From Clostridia bacterium (GTDB taxonomy: Bacteria; Bacillota; Clostridia; TANB77; CAG-508), in NCBI GenBank assembly GCA_900770385.1, contig CAAGKK010000025.1, positions 90,553 through 154,552 on the forward strand: a DNA stretch of 64,000 bases, in the 5' to 3' direction. Below the pieces are notes generated by a model. That model had not been told where the DNA came from and searched no databases. It saw only the letters and a program-made list of their open reading frames with translations. The position numbers and the translations under genes were made by a program. Shown piece after piece: positions 1 to 7,786 of this stretch. Numbering within the stretch: the first letter of the stretch is position 1; every line of letters begins with the position of its first letter.

Positions 1-1
1 A

Positions 2-538
2 TATAATAATGATAAATTACAACCAGTAATATTGGCTGTAGGAGCAGGTATTGGAGCAGAATTTGATATATCAAAAATAAGATATGGAAAAGTAATTATA
101 ATGGCAGATGCCGATGTTGATGGCGCACATATTAGAACTCTTTTATTAACATTTTTCTTCAGATATATGAGACCATTAATAGAAAATGGAAATGTATATT
201 TAGCTCAACCACCATTATATAAATTATCAAAAAAAGGTATAAAAGATGTTTATTGCTATACAGACGAAGATTTAACAGAAGCATATAAAGAATTAGAACA
301 AAAGGGAATACCAAGAGATCAATTAGGATTACAAAGATATAAAGGTTTAGGAGAGATGAATCCTGAACAATTATGGGATACAACAATGGACCCAGAAAAA
401 AGAATATTAATAAAAGTAACAATGGAAGATGCAATGAAGGCAGATGAAATATTTACAATACTAATGGGAGACGATGTTAATCCAAGAAGAGAATTTATAG
501 AACAAAATGCAAAATATGTAAAAAATCTTGATATTTAA
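2..538 (+). CDS. gyrB: DNA gyrase subunit B, C-terminal part (5' end outside window)
   Basis: This is the C-terminal TOPRIM and tail portion of GyrB, the ATPase subunit of DNA gyrase, which introduces negative supercoils together with GyrA. The frame is open from base 2, so the gene starts before the window. The TOPRIM Mg2+-binding motif DADVDGAHIRTLLL is seen about 35 residues in, followed by IAQPPLYK-like (LAQPPLYKLSK) and the conserved QRYKGLGEMNPEQLWDTTMD block that ends every GyrB. The end at residue NLDI matches normal GyrB termini, so the 3' end is complete. gyrA follows 4.8 kb downstream in the same direction, whereas the two genes are usually adjacent in Firmicutes; the gap is filled by secretion genes. 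Confidence 0.97.
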   Translation, partial: YNNDKLQPVILAVGAGIGAEFDISKIRYGKVIIMADADVDGAHIRTLLLTFFFRYMRPLIENGNVYLAQPPLYKLSKKGIKDVYCYTDEDLTEAYKELEQKGIPRDQLGLQRYKGLGEMNPEQLWDTTMDPEKRILIKVTMEDAMKADEIFTILMGDDVNPRREFIEQNAKYVKNLDI

Positions 539-542
539 AATT

Positions 543-573
543 AAATGCAGACAATATTATATTGTCTGCATTT
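543..573. terminator. Hairpin after gyrB, possible terminator
   Basis: A perfect 15-bp inverted repeat (AAATGCAGACAATAT and its complement) with almost no loop starts five bases after the gyrB stop codon. The downstream U-tract is short (TTTATC), so it could be a weak intrinsic terminator or a 3'-end stabiliser. It separates gyrB from the secretion operon, which has its own promoter. Confidence 0.65.
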
Positions 574-1000
574 ATCAATAAAGCTAATATTAATCGTAGC
601 TCAAACCTATAAAAATAATTACTCACCTAATATATATTGCTATATAAATAAGCAATCCACCACTAATATAAATCAGTTGCTCGAATGTAAATACACTATA
701 AAAACCTAAATTCATCTGTGACAGACTAAAAGAAAGCCTTTAGAAATATAAATACACTCTTAACTTGAATATATTACCTATAATTTGACCAACTAAATAG
801 CCTGCGTACAAATAACATACTCGTACGGCCAACATATAAAAACCGTGAAAGCTCCTATATATTTTAGTTCGAAATATAAAAACCTTATAAAAGCTCAAAT
901 ATCTCTTTGTTTAACTAATATTAACCTTACAATATTATTATAAACAAAAATAAAAAAAATATGCAAAAAAATAATGTCGATTTTTGAAACAAAAAAATAA
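574..1000. other. Gene-less 430-bp stretch of unusual composition
   Basis: No coding frame is convincing. The stretch is visibly richer in G+C than the secretion genes that follow. It contains degenerate direct repeats of ATATAAAAACC followed 8-10 bases later by AAAGCTC (about 836-860 and 875-900), related copies near 603 and 708, and a GCC...GTAC/GTAC.GGC hairpin near 801-834. It could be a decayed gene, an iteron-like site or a structured RNA. I do not recognise it. Confidence 0.4.
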
Positions 1001-1028
1001 TTGACATTATAAAAAAATATTATATAAT
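1001..1028 (+). promoter_or_regulatory. Strong sigma-A promoter of the VirB4 operon
   Basis: The -35 box TTGACA (1001-1006) and -10 box TATAAT (1023-1028) are both consensus, with a 16-bp spacer. They lie about 75 bases before the first gene of the secretion operon. The operon is therefore expected to be transcribed independently of gyrB. Confidence 0.8.
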
Positions 1029-1101
1029 TATTTTATAATTTATTTCAAAAATAATTAAATTCTTTATTTAATTTTATTCTTTAAAATTTCAAGGAGAAAA
1101 A

Positions 1102-1686
1102 ATGAAAAAAAATAAAAAACAAATTCAAAGTGTTCAAAATTGGATTCCAATTGATGCTTTTTTTAATAATGGAATAGTAAAAACAAAAAATAATAAATAT
1201 TTAAAAATAATAAAAATTATTCCTATAAATTATAGTTTAAAATCTGAATTAGAAAAAAAATCAATTTTAAATTCTTATAAAGTATTTTTAAAAACATGTA
1301 ATTTTAATATTCAAATTATTATTCAAAGTAATAAAGAAGATTTAAGCAAACATATTAAAAATATAAATAATCAAATAAAAAAAGAAAAACAAAAAAATAA
1401 TAATATTGTTAATTATTCAAAAAAATATATTGATTTTATTAATAAAAAAAATAAAGAAAAAAATTCATCGTCTAAAAATTTTTATATTCTTATAGATTCC
1501 CAAAACAATTTAGAAAATAAAGAAAATCTAATAATACAAGATTTAAATGATAAATATTTAAAAATAAAAGATAATTTAATTAGATGCGGAAATAAAGTAG
1601 AAGAAATAAAACAAAAAGAAGAATTAATTAAAATATATTTTTCATTTTTTAATGTAAAAAAATATTTAGAAAAAAAGGAGGAATAA
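1102..1686 (+). CDS. T4SS protein resembling a VirB4 N-terminal / TcpF-like domain
   Basis: This 194-residue lysine- and asparagine-rich protein starts at an ATG with SD AAGGAG. Residues about 12-90 (QNWIPIDAFFNNGIVKTK, then YLKIIKI and SYKVFLKTCNFNIQI) resemble the small domain found at the N-terminus of VirB4 proteins or as a separate gene (TcpF/TraC-like) before VirB4 in Gram-positive conjugation operons. In those systems it helps couple the ATPase to the membrane complex. There is no membrane segment. Its TAA stop is in the same reading frame as the following VirB4 gene, and the SD for that gene overlaps this gene's last codons, so the two are translationally coupled. The family assignment rests on motif pattern and position. 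Confidence in a real gene is high and in the exact family moderate. Confidence 0.75.
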   Translation: MKKNKKQIQSVQNWIPIDAFFNNGIVKTKNNKYLKIIKIIPINYSLKSELEKKSILNSYKVFLKTCNFNIQIIIQSNKEDLSKHIKNINNQIKKEKQKNNNIVNYSKKYIDFINKKNKEKNSSSKNFYILIDSQNNLENKENLIIQDLNDKYLKIKDNLIRCGNKVEEIKQKEELIKIYFSFFNVKKYLEKKEE

Positions 1687-1689
1687 AAA

Positions 1690-3516
1690 ATAAAAGAAAA
1701 AAACATAAATAATAAAAAAATATTATATGAAGGAATAATTAATCAAAAAGATAAAATAAGTCCAGGATATATTAATATATTAAATCCTAAATATATAGAA
1801 ATAGATGATATATTTTTTGGAGGATTAATTATATATAATTATAATAGAGAATATGAAGAAATAATTTTAAAAAATTTAATAAATACAAATATTAATATAA
1901 ATATTTCTATTTTTTATGAAAAACAGGATACAACAAAAACAATTAGAGATTTAACATATCATATTGGAAATGTAGGAGCAGAAATAAAAGAAATAAATAA
2001 AAATAGACAAGATATAGATATAGCAGCATTTACATATAATGATGCAAAATATATTAGAAAAGAAATACAAGTAAATAACGAAGAATTATATTTTTTATCA
2101 ATTTATATTGCAGTTTTTTCTGACAATATTAAAGAATTAGAATATTCAATAAGTAAAGTAGAAAGCATATTACAAGGTAGTGGAATACAAAGTAAAAGAG
2201 CATATTTTAGAGAAGAACAAACTTTATTATCAACACTACCATTATTAGAAAATAATGCAGATGTACAAGCTGTATCAAAAAGAAATGTTTTAACATCAGG
2301 ACTTACAGCAACATATCCATTTATATCTTCTTCTATTTTTGATGAAAATGGAATTTTTATAGGGACAAATTTATATAATAATTCATTAATATTTATAGAT
2401 AGATATAATAAGGAAAAATACAAAAATTCAAATATGTGTGTCTTTGGAACAAGTGGTGCGGGAAAATCATTTTATACAAAACTATTAATATTAAGAAATA
2501 GACTTTTAGGAATAGAACAATATGTTATTGATCCAGATAGAGAATATACAAATATATGTAATAAATTAAATGGTAGTTTATTAAAAATAGGACCAACATC
2601 AAAAACATATATAAATATATTTGATATAAGAAAAGAAAGTATAGAAGAAGGAGAACAAGGATATTTAATAACTAAAATTAGTAAAATAATAGGATTTTTA
2701 AATTTAATATTTGGAGAATTAAAAGAAGAAGAAAAAGCCATTTTAGAAGAAAAAATAATTGAATGTTACAAAAATAAAAATATTACTTTTGATGACGAAT
2801 CTTTATATAAAATAAAAAATAATAAAAAAATTTTCAAAGAAAAAGAAGACATGCCACTTTTTTCAGATTTATATAATATTTTAGAAAAAAACAAAAAAAC
2901 TAAAATATTTGCAACAAAATTAATACCGTTTATAAAGGGGTCTTTAAAATTTTTTAATAATTATACAAATATAGAAATTAATAATAAATTAATTGTAGCA
3001 GATGTATATGAATTAGGAGAAGAAAGTTTAAAATATGGTATGTACATTTTTACAGATTTATTTTGGGATAAAACTAAAATAGATAGAAATATAAAAAAAG
3101 CCATTTATTTAGATGAGATATGGAGATTAATAGGTGTAACCTCTAATAAGAATGTTGCAGCTTTTATATATAAAATATTTAAAACAATAAGAAAATATGG
3201 AGGAAGTGCGGTAGCAATTACTCAAGATATATCAGATATTTTTAGTTTAGAGAATGGTACATATGGTAAAAGTATATTAAATAATTCTAGCATAAAAACA
3301 TTTTTTTCTTTAGAAGAAGAAAATATTAATGTTTTAGAAAAGTATGTAAGCTTATCAGAAAAAGAAAAAATAGAAATAAAATCATTAAAAAGGGGAGAAT
3401 GTTTAATGTTTGTTGAAAATAATCATATACTAGCTAAAATAGAAGCAGATGAAATAGAAAAAGAAATAATTATTGAGGAAAATAAAAATGAATATTTTAA
3501 CAGCACTAGCAAATAA
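1690..3516 (+). CDS. virB4: VirB4-type T4SS ATPase, apparently with an ATA start codon
   Basis: This 608-residue ATPase would power assembly and export by the type IV secretion machine. Counting from 1690, Walker A GTSGAGKS is at residues 253-260, Walker B AIYLDEIW has its DE at 475-476, and the glutamine motif ITQDISDIF follows at about 515. The frame is open from 1687 to 3516 but contains no ATG, GTG or TTG until 2434. That ATG lies only three residues before the Walker A strand and would remove the whole N-terminal half. A perfect SD, AAGGAGG (1675-1681), sits 8 bases before ATA at 1690, so initiation at AUA is inferred. Readthrough of the in-frame TAA at 1684 is the alternative. All catalytic motifs are intact, which argues against a pseudogene. 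The 3' end overlaps the next gene by 29 bases. Confidence 0.85.
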   Translation: MKEKNINNKKILYEGIINQKDKISPGYINILNPKYIEIDDIFFGGLIIYNYNREYEEIILKNLINTNININISIFYEKQDTTKTIRDLTYHIGNVGAEIKEINKNRQDIDIAAFTYNDAKYIRKEIQVNNEELYFLSIYIAVFSDNIKELEYSISKVESILQGSGIQSKRAYFREEQTLLSTLPLLENNADVQAVSKRNVLTSGLTATYPFISSSIFDENGIFIGTNLYNNSLIFIDRYNKEKYKNSNMCVFGTSGAGKSFYTKLLILRNRLLGIEQYVIDPDREYTNICNKLNGSLLKIGPTSKTYINIFDIRKESIEEGEQGYLITKISKIIGFLNLIFGELKEEEKAILEEKIIECYKNKNITFDDESLYKIKNNKKIFKEKEDMPLFSDLYNILEKNKKTKIFATKLIPFIKGSLKFFNNYTNIEINNKLIVADVYELGEESLKYGMYIFTDLFWDKTKIDRNIKKAIYLDEIWRLIGVTSNKNVAAFIYKIFKTIRKYGGSAVAITQDISDIFSLENGTYGKSILNNSSIKTFFSLEEENINVLEKYVSLSEKEKIEIKSLKRGECLMFVENNHILAKIEADEIEKEIIIEENKNEYFNSTSK

Positions 3517-4411
3517 CAAAATAAATGAAAAATTAAAAGCAGTGGAAGATATAAATATATTAAATAAAGATATTCAGTATAAAGAGGGAATTTTAGAATA
3601 TTTAGAAAAAAATAAAAATATTGATATAATTATTTTTTTAGAAGAATTACCAGGACAAATAAAAACAAAAAAATTAATAGAAATTATTAATAGTATAAAT
3701 AATAAAATAAAAATAATAATTATTACTAATAAAAATAAAGAAATAAAAAATAATAAAATAAATAAAAAAATTAGATATTTTTATTTAGAAAAAATTAATT
3801 ATGAAAATATTATAAAAATGATAAAAATAAAAAATAATAAAAATATTTTAAGATTAATTGGAAATAGAGGAGTAGGAAAAACAATTTTATGCATAATTAT
3901 TTCTGAAATAATTATTAATATAAAAAAACAAAAAGTTTTATTAATAGATAAAGATAAAAATTTTATTTTAACAAAAATGTATTCAAGAAATTCAAATAAT
4001 AATGAGAATTTAATTAAAATAAAGAATAATTTATATATTTTAAAAGACGAAAAAGAATTATATAGAATAAAAGAACAATTTGATTATATAATAATTGATT
4101 CTAACGAAATTAATGTTAACACTAATAATAATCAATTTATTATTAAAGATATATTTATATTAGAAGCTAATTTACTAGAATTAAAAAAAATAAATAATTT
4201 AAAATTAAATAATATAAAAGGAATTATTTTAAATAAAAATAACAAAAATAATATTTCAGAAAAAATAATAGAAAAAATATTTAATAAAAAAATAATAGGA
4301 AAAATAAATTATAATAAAAAAATAAATTTATTTATTAATAATAATTTTAATTTATTTTATTTTTCAAAAAATGAAATAGATAATATTATTAGAATAATAG
4401 AAAATATATAA
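3488..4411 (+). CDS. CpaE/TadZ-like ParA/MinD family ATPase in the T4SS operon
   Basis: This 307-residue protein starts at ATG 3488 (SD GAGG), overlapping virB4. Residues 1-115 form an alternating beta-alpha pattern like a degenerate response-regulator receiver (DIIIFLEELPG), as in CpaE/TadZ. A ParA/MinD ATPase follows: deviant Walker A GNRGVGKT at about residue 125 (Asn replaces the signature Lys of GKGGVGKT), VLLIDKD about 30 residues on, and FDYIIIDS as Walker B. TadZ and CpaE proteins localise pilus or secretion machines at the cell pole in Tad systems; finding one inside a VirB4 operon is unusual. Base composition is extreme: 3781-3840 holds three G/C bases in 60. It is unlikely to be a chromosome-partition ParA because no parB-like gene is near. 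Confidence 0.7.
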   Translation: MNILTALANNKINEKLKAVEDINILNKDIQYKEGILEYLEKNKNIDIIIFLEELPGQIKTKKLIEIINSINNKIKIIIITNKNKEIKNNKINKKIRYFYLEKINYENIIKMIKIKNNKNILRLIGNRGVGKTILCIIISEIIINIKKQKVLLIDKDKNFILTKMYSRNSNNNENLIKIKNNLYILKDEKELYRIKEQFDYIIIDSNEINVNTNNNQFIIKDIFILEANLLELKKINNLKLNNIKGIILNKNNKNNISEKIIEKIFNKKIIGKINYNKKINLFINNNFNLFYFSKNEIDNIIRIIENI

Positions 4412-4421
4412 GAAATAGTAG

Positions 4422-5174
4422 GTGATTAAAATAGAAAAAAATATATTAGAAGAACAAAAAAGAGAATTAAACCAAAGTGTAGAAAATAATATTAATAATC
4501 AAGAATTAGAAAAAAAACAAAATCAATTTTTGCAAACTACATTAGGAAAAACAATTAATACAGCAATAGATATTGGAATAAGAGGAATATTTCCAAATGT
4601 AATAGAAGATCAAATAATAGATATAAAAAATGTTTTAATAAATTGTGGCTTAAAAGAAGGAATAAATAGTGCAATAAAATCTGCCATTGATTTAGGAAAA
4701 AGTGCAATAGGAATTGTAACAGGAAAATTTGATAATTTATCTCAAGTACATACAGCGGTTAAAAAAGGTGGAATTATAGATGGAGTATCAGGAGTTTTAG
4801 ACAATGTAGTAAATTCTGCATCGAAAAATTCATTAATAAGTAAAGGAACAGCAAGATTTATAAAAAAAGGAAAAAATGCAATATTAGACAGTGTATCTTT
4901 AAATATAGAAGATAAATTTTTGAATGAAGTAAAATCATTAGAAAAAACAAGTAAATACATAGATAATTGGAAAAGGTGTTATAATTCAAGAAATCTAGAA
5001 GGAATGGAAAGAGAATACAAAAAATTAAAACAACAAATTGAAACAGTAACCCCATTAGAAACAACAATTAATGAAGCAAAAAGAATAGAAAACATACACA
5101 AACTATTAAAAAATAAAGGAGAAAATTATAAATTTTCAGATGCTGAAAAAGAATTAATATCAAAATTGACATAA
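4422..5174 (+). CDS. Unknown soluble protein, last gene of the VirB4 operon
   Basis: I do not recognise this protein of about 250 residues. The N-terminal 35 residues are charged and probably coiled. Residues 40-150 are Gly/Ala/Ile-rich with amphipathic repeats (IDIGIRGIFPN, AIDLGKSAIGIVTGKF, GIIDGVSGVLDNVVNSA). The C-terminal 90 residues form a predicted charged helical bundle. No signal peptide or clear membrane segment is present. GTG 4422 is the only canonical early start, but it lies inside the SD AGGTGAT (4420-4426). The codon at the proper distance is ATA 4431, giving 247 residues. It ends the plus-strand T4SS operon, so it may be a structural accessory, chaperone or secreted substrate. 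That is inference from position only. Confidence 0.65.
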   Translation: MIKIEKNILEEQKRELNQSVENNINNQELEKKQNQFLQTTLGKTINTAIDIGIRGIFPNVIEDQIIDIKNVLINCGLKEGINSAIKSAIDLGKSAIGIVTGKFDNLSQVHTAVKKGGIIDGVSGVLDNVVNSASKNSLISKGTARFIKKGKNAILDSVSLNIEDKFLNEVKSLEKTSKYIDNWKRCYNSRNLEGMEREYKKLKQQIETVTPLETTINEAKRIENIHKLLKNKGENYKFSDAEKELISKLT

Positions 5175-5240
5175 TTGAAAAAGTAATTTTAAAAATTAAC
5201 ATAAAAAGCAAAAAAATAAGAATTTTTAATAGTTTTTTTC

Positions 5241-5269
5241 TTGCATATTTCCGTAAGGTTTAGTATAAT
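5241..5269 (+). promoter_or_regulatory. gyrA promoter
   Basis: The -35 TTGCAT (5241-5246) and -10 TATAAT (5264-5269) have a 17-bp spacer and lie 37 bases before the gyrA ATG. gyrA is thus not dependent on the secretion operon upstream. A similar TTGC-A...CCGTAA spacer occurs in the promoter at 20359. Confidence 0.75.
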
Positions 5270-5305
5270 AAACGCATAGAAATATCTAAGAAAAGAGGTT
5301 TTATA

Positions 5306-7747
5306 ATGGATACAACAGGAGAAAAAATTGTTGAAAGAGATATAGAATCAGAGATGAAAACGGCATATATAGATTATGCAATGAGTGTTATTGTTTCTCG
5401 TGCGCTACCAGATGTAAGAGATGGCTTAAAACCAGTACATAGAAGAATTTTATATGCAATGCATGAAGACGGAATAACATCTGATAAACCATACAGAAAA
5501 TGTGCAAACACAGTTGGATCTGTTCTAGGTAGATATCATCCACATGGTGATGCTGCCGTATATGATGCTATGGTTAGAATGGCGCAAGACTTTTCTATGA
5601 GATATATGCTCATAGATGGACATGGAAACTTTGGCTCAATAGATGGTGATGGAGCAGCAGCAATGAGGTATACAGAAGCTAGAATGGCTAAAATCTCAAA
5701 TTATATGTTAGCAGATATAGAAAAAAACACAGTAAATTTTATGCCAAACTATGATGATAGATTACAAGAACCAACAATTTTACCAGCACAAATTCCAGCG
5801 CTATTAGTAAATGGTTCTTCAGGAATAGCTGTAGGTATGGCAACAAACATACCACCACATAACTTAACAGAAATTGTAGATGGACTTATAAAAATAATAG
5901 ATGAAGATGATGTTTCAGATGAAGAATTAATGCAAATTGTAAAAGGACCAGATTTTCCAACAGGAGCTTTAATTTTAGGAAAAGAAGGAATAAAACAAGC
6001 ATATACAACAGGAAGAGGAAAAATAACATTAAGAGCAGAAACTGAAATAGAAGAAATGAGTGGAAACAAACAAAGAATTATAGTTTCTTCTTTACCATAT
6101 CAAGTTAATAAGGCAAAATTAATACAAAACATATCAGAATTAGCAAAAGATAAAAAAATAGAAGGAATTTCAGAAGTAAGAGATGAATCTGATAGAAAAG
6201 AAAAAGTAAGAATAGTAATAGAATTAAAAAGAGATGCTAATGCACAAGTTGTATTAAATAGACTATATAAACATACACAAATGCAAGATACTTTTGGAAT
6301 TATTATGCTAGCATTAGTTAATGGAGAACCAAAAATATTAACACTTAGACAATGTATGGATTGCTATATAGAACACAGAAAAGAAGTTGTTTTAAGAAGA
6401 ACAAAATTCGACTTAGAAAAAGCAGAGGCAAGAGCTCATATATTAGAAGGTTTAAAAATTGCATTAGACAATATAGATGAAGTAATTGAAATAATTAGAA
6501 ATTCTTATGATGATGCAAAAGAAAGATTAATGAAGAGATTTGGATTATCAGATATTCAAGCACAATCAATTCTAGATATGAGATTAAAAACTTTATCAGG
6601 ATTACAAAGAGAAAAAATAGAAAATGAATATGATGAATTAATGAAATTAATTGCATACTTAAAAGATGTTTTAGGTAGTGAAAAATTAGTTTTTGATATT
6701 ATAAAAAAAGAATTAATAGAAATAAAAGAAAAATTTGGAGATTCAAGAAAAACTAAAATTGCAGCAGCAGAAGGAGAATTTGAAATCGAAGATTTAATAA
6801 AAGAAGAGCAAACAGTTATTGCCTTAACACACTTTGGATACATAAAAAGAATGCCAATAGATACATATAAAAGCCAAAAAAGAGGTGGAAAAGGAATTAC
6901 TGGAATGGCAACAAGAGAAGAAGATTTTGTAAAACAAATATTTACAGCTTCTACTCATGATACATTATTATTCTTCACAAACAAAGGAAAAGTTTATAGA
7001 TTAAGAGGATATGAAATACCAGAAGCAGGAAGAACTGCTAGAGGAACAGCTATTGTTAACCTATTAAGCTTAGACAGAGGAGAAAAAATTTCTGCAGTTA
7101 TTACTATATCAAATTTTGCAGAAGGAAAATACTTGCTAATGGCAACAAAAGGTGGAATGATAAAGAAAACAGCTTTATCAGAATACAATTCTGTTAGAAA
7201 ATCTGGATTACAAGCTATTACACTAAAACAAGATGATGAATTAATAGATGTAAGAATGACAGATGGAGAAGATAATGTTGTATTAGTTACTCATCAAGGA
7301 ATTTGTATAACATTTGAAGAAAAAGATGTAAGACCAATAGGAAGAGTAGGACAAGGTGTTATAGGAATTAAACTAAATGATGGAGATGAAGTAATTGGTA
7401 TGGAGCCAATTATATCCGGAAGCAAAGCAACCTTACTTGCAATTACTGAAAATGGTTTTGGAAAAAGAACAGAATTAGATGAATATAGAGTTCAAACAAG
7501 AGGTGGAAAGGGAGTAATTACATATAAAATAACTCCAAAAACAGGAAAAATTGTTGGAATAAGAATAGCAACAGATGACGAAGATGTAATGCTAATCACT
7601 AATAATGGAACTGTAATAAGATTAAAAGTAAAGGACATAAGTGTTTTAGGAAGAGCAACTCAAGGAGTAACTTTAATGAGAACTGCAAATGATTGCAAAG
7701 TTGTTAGCATAGAAACTTTGTCACCTGAAATAATGGATCAAGAATAA
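5306..7747 (+). CDS. gyrA: DNA gyrase subunit A
   Basis: GyrA is the DNA breakage-reunion subunit of gyrase. The 813-residue length is normal. Catalytic Tyr122 is in AAAMRYTEARM, and the winged-helix DNA-binding region contains RALPDVRDGLKPVHRR. The C-terminal beta-pinwheel (from about residue 500) includes the GyrA-box-like QKRGGKGITG near residue 530 and a repeat QTRGGKGVITY. At the quinolone pocket (HPHGDAAVYDAMV) residue 83 is Ala and residue 87 is Asp in E. coli numbering; small residues at 83 are common in Clostridia. The SD is AAAAGAGG before ATG. gyrB is upstream but separated by the T4SS operon. A shared terminator separates gyrA from the convergent dnaI. Confidence 0.98.
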   Translation: MDTTGEKIVERDIESEMKTAYIDYAMSVIVSRALPDVRDGLKPVHRRILYAMHEDGITSDKPYRKCANTVGSVLGRYHPHGDAAVYDAMVRMAQDFSMRYMLIDGHGNFGSIDGDGAAAMRYTEARMAKISNYMLADIEKNTVNFMPNYDDRLQEPTILPAQIPALLVNGSSGIAVGMATNIPPHNLTEIVDGLIKIIDEDDVSDEELMQIVKGPDFPTGALILGKEGIKQAYTTGRGKITLRAETEIEEMSGNKQRIIVSSLPYQVNKAKLIQNISELAKDKKIEGISEVRDESDRKEKVRIVIELKRDANAQVVLNRLYKHTQMQDTFGIIMLALVNGEPKILTLRQCMDCYIEHRKEVVLRRTKFDLEKAEARAHILEGLKIALDNIDEVIEIIRNSYDDAKERLMKRFGLSDIQAQSILDMRLKTLSGLQREKIENEYDELMKLIAYLKDVLGSEKLVFDIIKKELIEIKEKFGDSRKTKIAAAEGEFEIEDLIKEEQTVIALTHFGYIKRMPIDTYKSQKRGGKGITGMATREEDFVKQIFTASTHDTLLFFTNKGKVYRLRGYEIPEAGRTARGTAIVNLLSLDRGEKISAVITISNFAEGKYLLMATKGGMIKKTALSEYNSVRKSGLQAITLKQDDELIDVRMTDGEDNVVLVTHQGICITFEEKDVRPIGRVGQGVIGIKLNDGDEVIGMEPIISGSKATLLAITENGFGKRTELDEYRVQTRGGKGVITYKITPKTGKIVGIRIATDDEDVMLITNNGTVIRLKVKDISVLGRATQGVTLMRTANDCKVVSIETLSPEIMDQE

Positions 7748-7751
7748 AAAT

Positions 7752-7786
7752 AAAAATATCAGCAATAAAATTGCTGATATTTTTTT
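7752..7786. terminator. Bidirectional terminator between gyrA and dnaI
   Basis: The stem AAATATCAGCAA (7754-7765) pairs with TTGCTGATATTT (7771-7782) around a TAAAA loop. It has a T-run on the plus side and an A-run on the other side, so it can end both convergent genes. The dnaI stop codon begins at its edge. Confidence 0.85.

Noticed and set aside
574..1000. CRISPR array or oriC iterons in the repeated ATATAAAAACC units
   Set aside because: Repeats are short, degenerate and irregularly spaced. No cas genes and no clear DnaA boxes were seen.
1684..2434. virB4 as a pseudogene broken by the TAA at 1684
   Set aside because: The stop ends a separate upstream protein. A perfect SD follows the expected geometry, the frame is open for 609 codons, and all ATPase motifs are intact.
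5540..5580. GyrA Ala83 as an acquired quinolone-resistance mutation
   Set aside because: Ala or other small residues at this site occur naturally in many Clostridia, and Asp87 is unchanged.
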